DNA of 64,000 bases from Istiophorus platypterus (lineage: Eukaryota; Chordata; Actinopteri; Istiophoriformes; Istiophoridae): contig CM029112.1 in the NCBI GenBank assembly GCA_016859345.1, forward strand, positions 12,455,589-12,519,588. The letters are read 5' to 3'. Below the pieces are notes generated by a model. That model made no database searches and was not told where the DNA came from. It was given only the letters and a program-made list of their open reading frames with translations. The position numbers were made by a program, and so were the translations under genes. Positions within the stretch are counted from its first letter, which is position 1; every line of letters starts with the position of its first letter. Below, piece by piece: positions 58,441-64,000 of this stretch.

Positions 58441-60764
58441 ATTTTGATGTCTTTCATGCATTATGAGGCTTTAGCTGTCAACATCTTTGTGTATAGTTAC
58501 CATGGTTACAGGTATCTCTTCCAAGGTGCCAAAGTCGCTCTGCTCTGCATTAGTACAGAATGACCCACATCTGTAAATCCATTTAGCATTTCCAAAATCT
58601 GAACAGAACCATTCTCCCTAATATGATCTAGTACTGTTGTTACTGCTACCTAGCATTATTGCAGCTGCCTGTGCTGTTCACTGCAGAGCAGTGAGTCATT
58701 TAGAAGCTGGCTTCACTCACTTGTTTTCTATAAATGTTGATGTGCTGCCTTCATGTTTTTGTAGCTTGTCTTAGCTGTTTTTTTTCACCAGCTCTATTCT
58801 AACTCTGCAGATTGTAGATAAATAAATTAGTCCATAAAATCTGTTCCTCCCTAGAATAAGTATCATCAGATAACATAATGACACTTATATGACAGACACA
58901 TAACTTTGAAAGGTGTTTATTACTGACAGTAGTGCAAAGGGTCAAGCGGCTAATCATCTTCACAAGAGATATTTTGGGCGGCAGAGGAAACTGTTTTACT
59001 AATCAGCAGCTACACTGTGTGCCTCCAAAAATGCAGGTTGTTCAATAACACTATATTAAAACAAGTCCATTTGTCTTTCACGTGATCCTTCAGTTTTTGT
59101 TTCATACCTGCTGGACCAATACACCACTCACCCCATGGTGAGTGTTGGTGGGATTTTTGTAAGCTACAGTAAATTCTATTTTGATCAAGTAAACCTCTGA
59201 TATGTTAAAAAAGTATAGATCTCTCATTTTGTTTTTAAAGTTTAAGCTTGTAATAGTGTGATGTGAATCCCTGTGTAACCACACATCCTCTCATTATAAC
59301 AACCATCAAACATTTCAACCTTTGAAGTGAACTTTCGAAATCCCATCTGTTCAGTTATTCTAAGTGTAAAAGCAGCCACAGCAGAGGTTGCCTGTAAACT
59401 GCAATATGATTCAGAAATTGCAGAAGATTGCACTATCCCTCTACAACTGCACTTGAGACTTTGAGCCGACGAGGTACTTGAAGCTTCCCTGGGCTGGCAG
59501 AAAGAAAGGAAGAGACACAGATGGAGTGTAAGTTCTATCACCGTGTCGCTGTCTGGCTCATAACTGGAGGTCCTTATGTCTCTGTTGTCCCCCGAGATAT
59601 GTGTTGCCCTTCTCTGCCATTGGCTTCTACTATTCCTACAGGAAGACTATGAAGCTCTATTTGTTCTCTATGATACAGAGTTAACTCAACTTTTTTTCTC
59701 TCAAAGCACATCCTCCCTTTTTTAACACTTGCTCCTGAATACTTGTTAGTTTTTGTTTAATTATTCGTCTTCCAAAGTTACATGGGTTGCAGCATCTGAA
59801 GAAAATACAAATGGCCGTGTCTACACATCTACACGTTTGCAGATCAAACTGGGGGCTCTGCTCTGTAGAATTTGCCATAGCCTCTACCTGATTTATCCTC
59901 CAAGCAGAGTGGAAAGGTCAAAATCCCTGTTGGGTCCCAGAGGAGGTTAGTGGAAGCCTTCCATGTCAATGGGAAGTTAGGCATTATGTGGAACTTGTCT
60001 TGGACTTGAACCCTGATGTTGTCTTAACACTAAACTCCTGCATCTGGATTCAAATACTGCCCTCCACAGTGCTGATCATCGCTTGGGCAAAATATTTTAA
60101 ATAGACAGTGACGGCACTGAGAAATTAAGCTTTTTTTTATTGTGCTGCAGTAAAAAAAAAAAAAAATCTTTCCATGAGCCATTTTACGTAATTGCAACAT
60201 ATCGTCATACCTTGCCACAGCCTAACCAAGCGGACCATCCTGCAACACACTTCATTGGGATAAAATGGAGTTCAAAGGGAAAGTAGATTCTGACCTACAT
60301 CAAAGTGTCCTCACCTGGGGCAGTCTGAATTGACTGAAGGATTTCAAGATTTAACATGTGATAGCATGCTTGGAATCAGTTATCACACCCAGAGAGAAAA
60401 CTATTTACAGTAAATTCATTTTTTAAAGAATTGTATAACTATAGAACCTAGCTATGCTTGTGATGCGCTGAGGCTAAAAGACTAGTATTTCCACTATGTG
60501 TAATGAAATTTTAAGACCTTTTAAAAGTACCGAGTTGATCCAGGTGGTTTTTCTAAAATGTAGAAGAAACCCGATGATCCAATCCTGTGCCCTAGAAATT
60601 ATGTCTATATTTTATGAAACTGTTTTCCCATTTACATTGTGGTGCCAAATGTAATCACTGGCATGGTTATGTTCAGAGGCAATTTCTTTTTTTTTTGCCT
60701 TTTGTTTATTTTGATGAATGAAGGGCTACAGTTATGAACTACACCAGAGCCGCAGGGAGGTGGT
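58441..60764. other. unique non-coding DNA
   Basis: A small inverted repeat CACTCACC/GGTGAGTG spans 59125-59144. An A-run occurs at 60151-60165. No gene is recognised. The opposing frames at 59681-59950 are unrelated to any family I know. Confidence 0.5.
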
Positions 60765-61004
60765 TAAGCATACAAAGGGCTGGACTTGACAACACAGACC
60801 AGGGTTTACATCCACAGTCGAGTCAGTGGTTAGGTTTAGGCATCAAAAGTTAGTCATAGATGGTAACTTTGGTTAAGGATAAATAATCACATTATGTCTC
60901 AATTAACTGTTTAGTGGTGGCGTTTGTTTTTTTGGATTTAACCAGATCACAATTATTACCTAACCTTAACCAAGTGCTGTGAGTTTCTAAATATAACCAT
61001 ACAA
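60765..61004 (+). repeat. CCTAACCTTAACC-type interspersed repeat, fragment 5, longest copy
   Basis: The left part reads AGGTGGTTAAGCATACAAAG, GGCTGGACTTGACAACACAG, CCAGGGTTTACATCCACAGT, then CAGTGGTTAGGTTTAGGCAT. The right part has TTTAACCAGATCACAATTAT, TACCTAACCTTAACCAAGTG and TCTAAATATAACCAT, the motif order shared with fragments 1-4. The left part has words that could pass for degenerate tRNA-like promoter boxes (TGGTTAAGC and GGTTTACATCC), which would fit a SINE origin. That is a guess. Confidence 0.6.
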
Positions 61005-62559
61005 AGGCTATTCATGCTGTAGTCACTACTGACTACATTTTTGTGATTTGCCAAATATGTAATTAACATTTACTTTTTGAATTTCTCTTATTATGTTACT
61101 TAAAATGTTATCTGGTTCCTTTAAATTTGTAGTTGCTTTTGAGAATTAGTTGTAAACAAACGTAAAATATTTTATCGGGGGATATATGTAAATGTAGTTT
61201 CATTCTAGGAAACAGGGTTGGTACAAAAGTAGAACTACAACATTCAAGAAACCTAGCCAGATTTCTACTAAATTTCAGCATTCAGTAAAGGAACATGGAC
61301 ATAAACACAAAAAAAGTTTCAATGCAAAGGAGAGCTTTGATCCTTCAAGAAATCATTATGGTTTCTCTGGAACCTTCCACTGCACTGTAAAATCATCTCA
61401 GTGCCACACACTGCCATGTCCTAAAAACGTCCTTGTATACCTGCTGCTTCCTGGTTAGGGCACATTGCGCTGCATTTACACTTTCTTTCAGAATACAGTG
61501 AAGGTTCTGCAACATTCAGATAAGGATTCTAATTTTGCGAGCCAGTGCACTTCGTGTCGACCACTAATGGCTAATGGAGTAAATAATTATAAAGCTACCC
61601 TGCGATAAATCTGATTAGTTTTTCTCTCTCCCCCTCTCTCACTGCACTGAAGTGGAAGCTGAGGGAGTATTGGTCTGTTTTACTATAATTAGAAAAACTG
61701 CAGCTTAAGCTAAACAATAGACTATTCTACAGAATCAGTCACTGCACTGTCACTAGCAGCAAAACTGATACCTGTTTGCAATCCATCTCATTTTACTCAG
61801 AGCTACACTATTCAATATTTTATATTAACTACAGGTCAAATAACTTCTGTGATCTAAGACAGAGCATTTTAGCATCTTGAAGCTCATTATTTTGGTATTT
61901 GAGTCTGACGCTTCGCTTTTATGATTCCTTCTCAGCATTTCCATCCTTCTCATTTTCAAAGGCAGCAGCATAGTTCTTTAAAAAATAAAATGAAAGACTA
62001 ACTGGCAAACCTGTGGCACAGTCAGCAGCTAAAGAGTCACATTCCCCAACTAAATTATTGTTTTATGTGGACAAAAAACTGATGGGGTCAAAAATGCATG
62101 CAGGAAATTTGGAGCTTAAATTTATCTAAATAGGTGCTGAAGAGACACTGTGTGGACAATTGGCTTACGTTTATATTTAGATGACCTTTTCCACAAGTAA
62201 TGATTGGGTGGTTGAATTCCATAGAATAAAAGTATATAACTGTCTTTCATCTATTCATTCATATTTAAAGGGGTAATACATACTGAACTCGATTCGAGTA
62301 TGAAGGAGAGAAACAGAAAGCGGCATTCAGTTTCTCAGTTTGTTCTTCTCTGTTTGAAATTGATGCACAAGAAGTCAAACTTGTGTATGATCTCCCCTTG
62401 AGAACTTGTTTCAACAGCACTTTTATGTCTAAAAGAGGAAAAGTCTTTTAATGGTGTTATAAAAATCATTTGCTACTTTACACAAACACACAATGCAATT
62501 TCAGTCAGTTGCTCATCTAATCTTCTTCACTTTGAAAGATTATGGGTAATCATATCACC
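61005..62559. other. unique non-coding DNA
   Basis: AT-rich. The block 61540-61720 is repeat-free with AATAATTATAAAG, GATAAATCTGATTAG and CTATAATTAGAAAA cores and may be regulatory. No gene is seen. Confidence 0.5.
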
Positions 62560-62586
62560 TATATATATATATATATATATATATAT
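62560..62586 (+). repeat. (AT)n microsatellite
   Basis: About 13 AT units, uninterrupted. Confidence 0.95.
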
Positions 62587-64000
62587 GATATTTAATATAC
62601 TACCTTATCAAAACATACATTTAAGAGATGCATTGCTAATGTGACAAATCAATCAACAGACAGTAAAGAAAATGCTATTTAGAGAGCCAACACTGAGGAT
62701 TTTGAGAGGGTGTCGTGATCATGTAGTCAGCCTCTGAAACTTCCCTCCTTCTCATAGACCTCTTGCTGTCAGACATTTGTGCATCACATCAATTTGTCAC
62801 CACCATTTACAGCAATATCGATCATCATAAAAACCTTCTCCATTACAATGGGAAACAGGGCCACAAGGGGGGTTGAGGCCAGCCGTGAAAAAGTGCAGGT
62901 ATTGAACTGCTTCAGGGAGGCTAAGAAAGAGACATGAGTCATCAGCCACCGAACTCGGCTCAGTGGCCGAGCTGCCTGCAGTCTGACCTGGATTACTTTC
63001 CCTCCATCGGCAGGATGTCGGGAATCAGAACCCTGAGAGGTCTGCAAAGTGAGGTCTGAAAGAAGGGGTATTGGTGCACTTTAACAGTACTTGTATTGGG
63101 TAAAATTTGCAGTTTTCTCCTCAGGTATTACTATCTGGGTTTGTCTGGTTCAGTTTGAATGAAAACTAGCCTTGCATGAACTTGCTGTACCAGAAAGTAA
63201 TGAATCAGCAGTTTTACTTGTCATTATGTAGAGAAAACTTATTATGATAATGCACCTTTTGCTCTAATGCAGTTCTCGAATATAATAAAGTGAGTATAAA
63301 GTGCTGTGATGTGATATCATCTTCATAGGTATGCAACATATTTTAAGAAAAGAACACAGGCATTAATAACTGTTCATTACATGGTAGGAGATTCAGAACT
63401 TGAAATGGATTTGTGAGCTGCATACATGACATCTATTTAAATTGATAAATTAGAAAAAAAAAAACAAAAACATAAATCTTCAGTCCTGTAAGTCTAAATC
63501 ATTATGAATGGAACAGGAAATTTTTACAGCAATGGAACTATCCTGGGTCAGTTACATTCATCAATCGACAATAATAATTTCTGAGGGTATATTACATATA
63601 TTGGCGCTACGTGTTTAACCATTAAAAACTTTTATTTGTCGTGTGGGTTCCTTGCTACTTGGTACTAGGGATGGATCCATGCTGGAGTGCAGGCACTTGC
63701 ACTCCGCATACATTATCAGATGGCCAAGCATCAGATGATTGACCCATTTTTTTGGCATTTTCCATATTTGTAAGCACAAGTTTTTGGCTTTGGTAACAGT
63801 CTACACCACACATCTAGATCTACATAAATATTGTTAGTCTATGTCTTCACACTTAAGGTTGCTGTGATTTTTGAGCTGTCACATTCTGTGCCGATAAAGT
63901 TTGACAAGGTTTTCTCAAATGACTCGTCTCCCAAGTTTAACTTTCCACCTTCTAATATTATTCAAAACAATAGCAGGTGTTTTTTTTTTTTAGCTAACAA
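62587..64000. other. unique non-coding DNA
   Basis: No gene is recognised. A minus-strand 87-codon frame (62784-63047) has no known domain. A-runs occur at 63453-63463 and a T-run at 63980-63991. The window ends in AT-rich sequence. Confidence 0.55.

Overview
This window looks like non-coding DNA from a ray-finned fish, most likely a percomorph teleost. The evidence is: AT-rich sequence; long (CA)n, (GT)n and (AT)n microsatellites; no reading frame longer than about 160 codons, the longest being read through a CA microsatellite; and relics of transposon families I recognise from teleost genomes (Tc1, Tc1/mariner miniature elements, hAT elements with AGGGCTGC-type ends, L1-type LINE, and several abundant teleost interspersed repeats). 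No protein-coding gene, tRNA, rRNA or CRISPR array can be supported. The window is best read as a gene desert or the inside of a very large intron; the sequence alone does not say which.

Layout. 0-7 kb: unique AT-rich DNA with a dispersed repeat (3.56-3.80 kb), a GT microsatellite and two old teleost repeats. 7-12 kb: a (CA)n/(GT)n mirrored pair at 7.8-8.0 kb, then unique DNA. 12-14.7 kb: a decayed L1-type LINE on the minus strand; endonuclease and reverse-transcriptase motifs (QETHL, KSPGPDG, YVDD) are still readable across frameshifts and a large internal deletion. 17.5-20.4 kb: a possible CACTG-ended element, a repeat with TTACCT/AGGTAT termini, and a near-perfect 121-bp hairpin. 23.6-23.9 kb: an old interspersed repeat with an internal direct duplication. 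28.3-31 kb: a 260-bp hAT-type miniature element, a long AT microsatellite and a 1.19-kb hAT-like element with a degenerate 8-bp target duplication. 32.8-33.0 kb: a 28-bp minisatellite of seven units. 34-48 kb: mostly unique DNA with CA/GT tracts, a Tc1 end fragment and several pieces of a CCTAACCTTAACC-containing repeat. 48.9-51.4 kb: a dead 1.46-kb Tc1 element interrupted by foreign sequence, followed by a 495-bp Tc1/mariner miniature element. 51-64 kb: unique DNA, more microsatellites, and a second copy of the 3.56-kb dispersed repeat at 57.4 kb.

No genes work together here. What function the window has, if any, would lie in conserved regulatory elements. Several repeat-free stretches with dense TAAT/ATTA cores (for example 1.49-1.79, 8.02-8.30, 36.84-36.98, 44.64-44.88 and 56.85-57.06 kb) are candidates, but this cannot be decided without alignment to other fish. 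Four short stretches with good splice signals are given as weak exon candidates. I saw no clear new biological system. The most unusual structures are the 121-bp hairpin, the 28-bp minisatellite and the mirrored dinucleotide pair.
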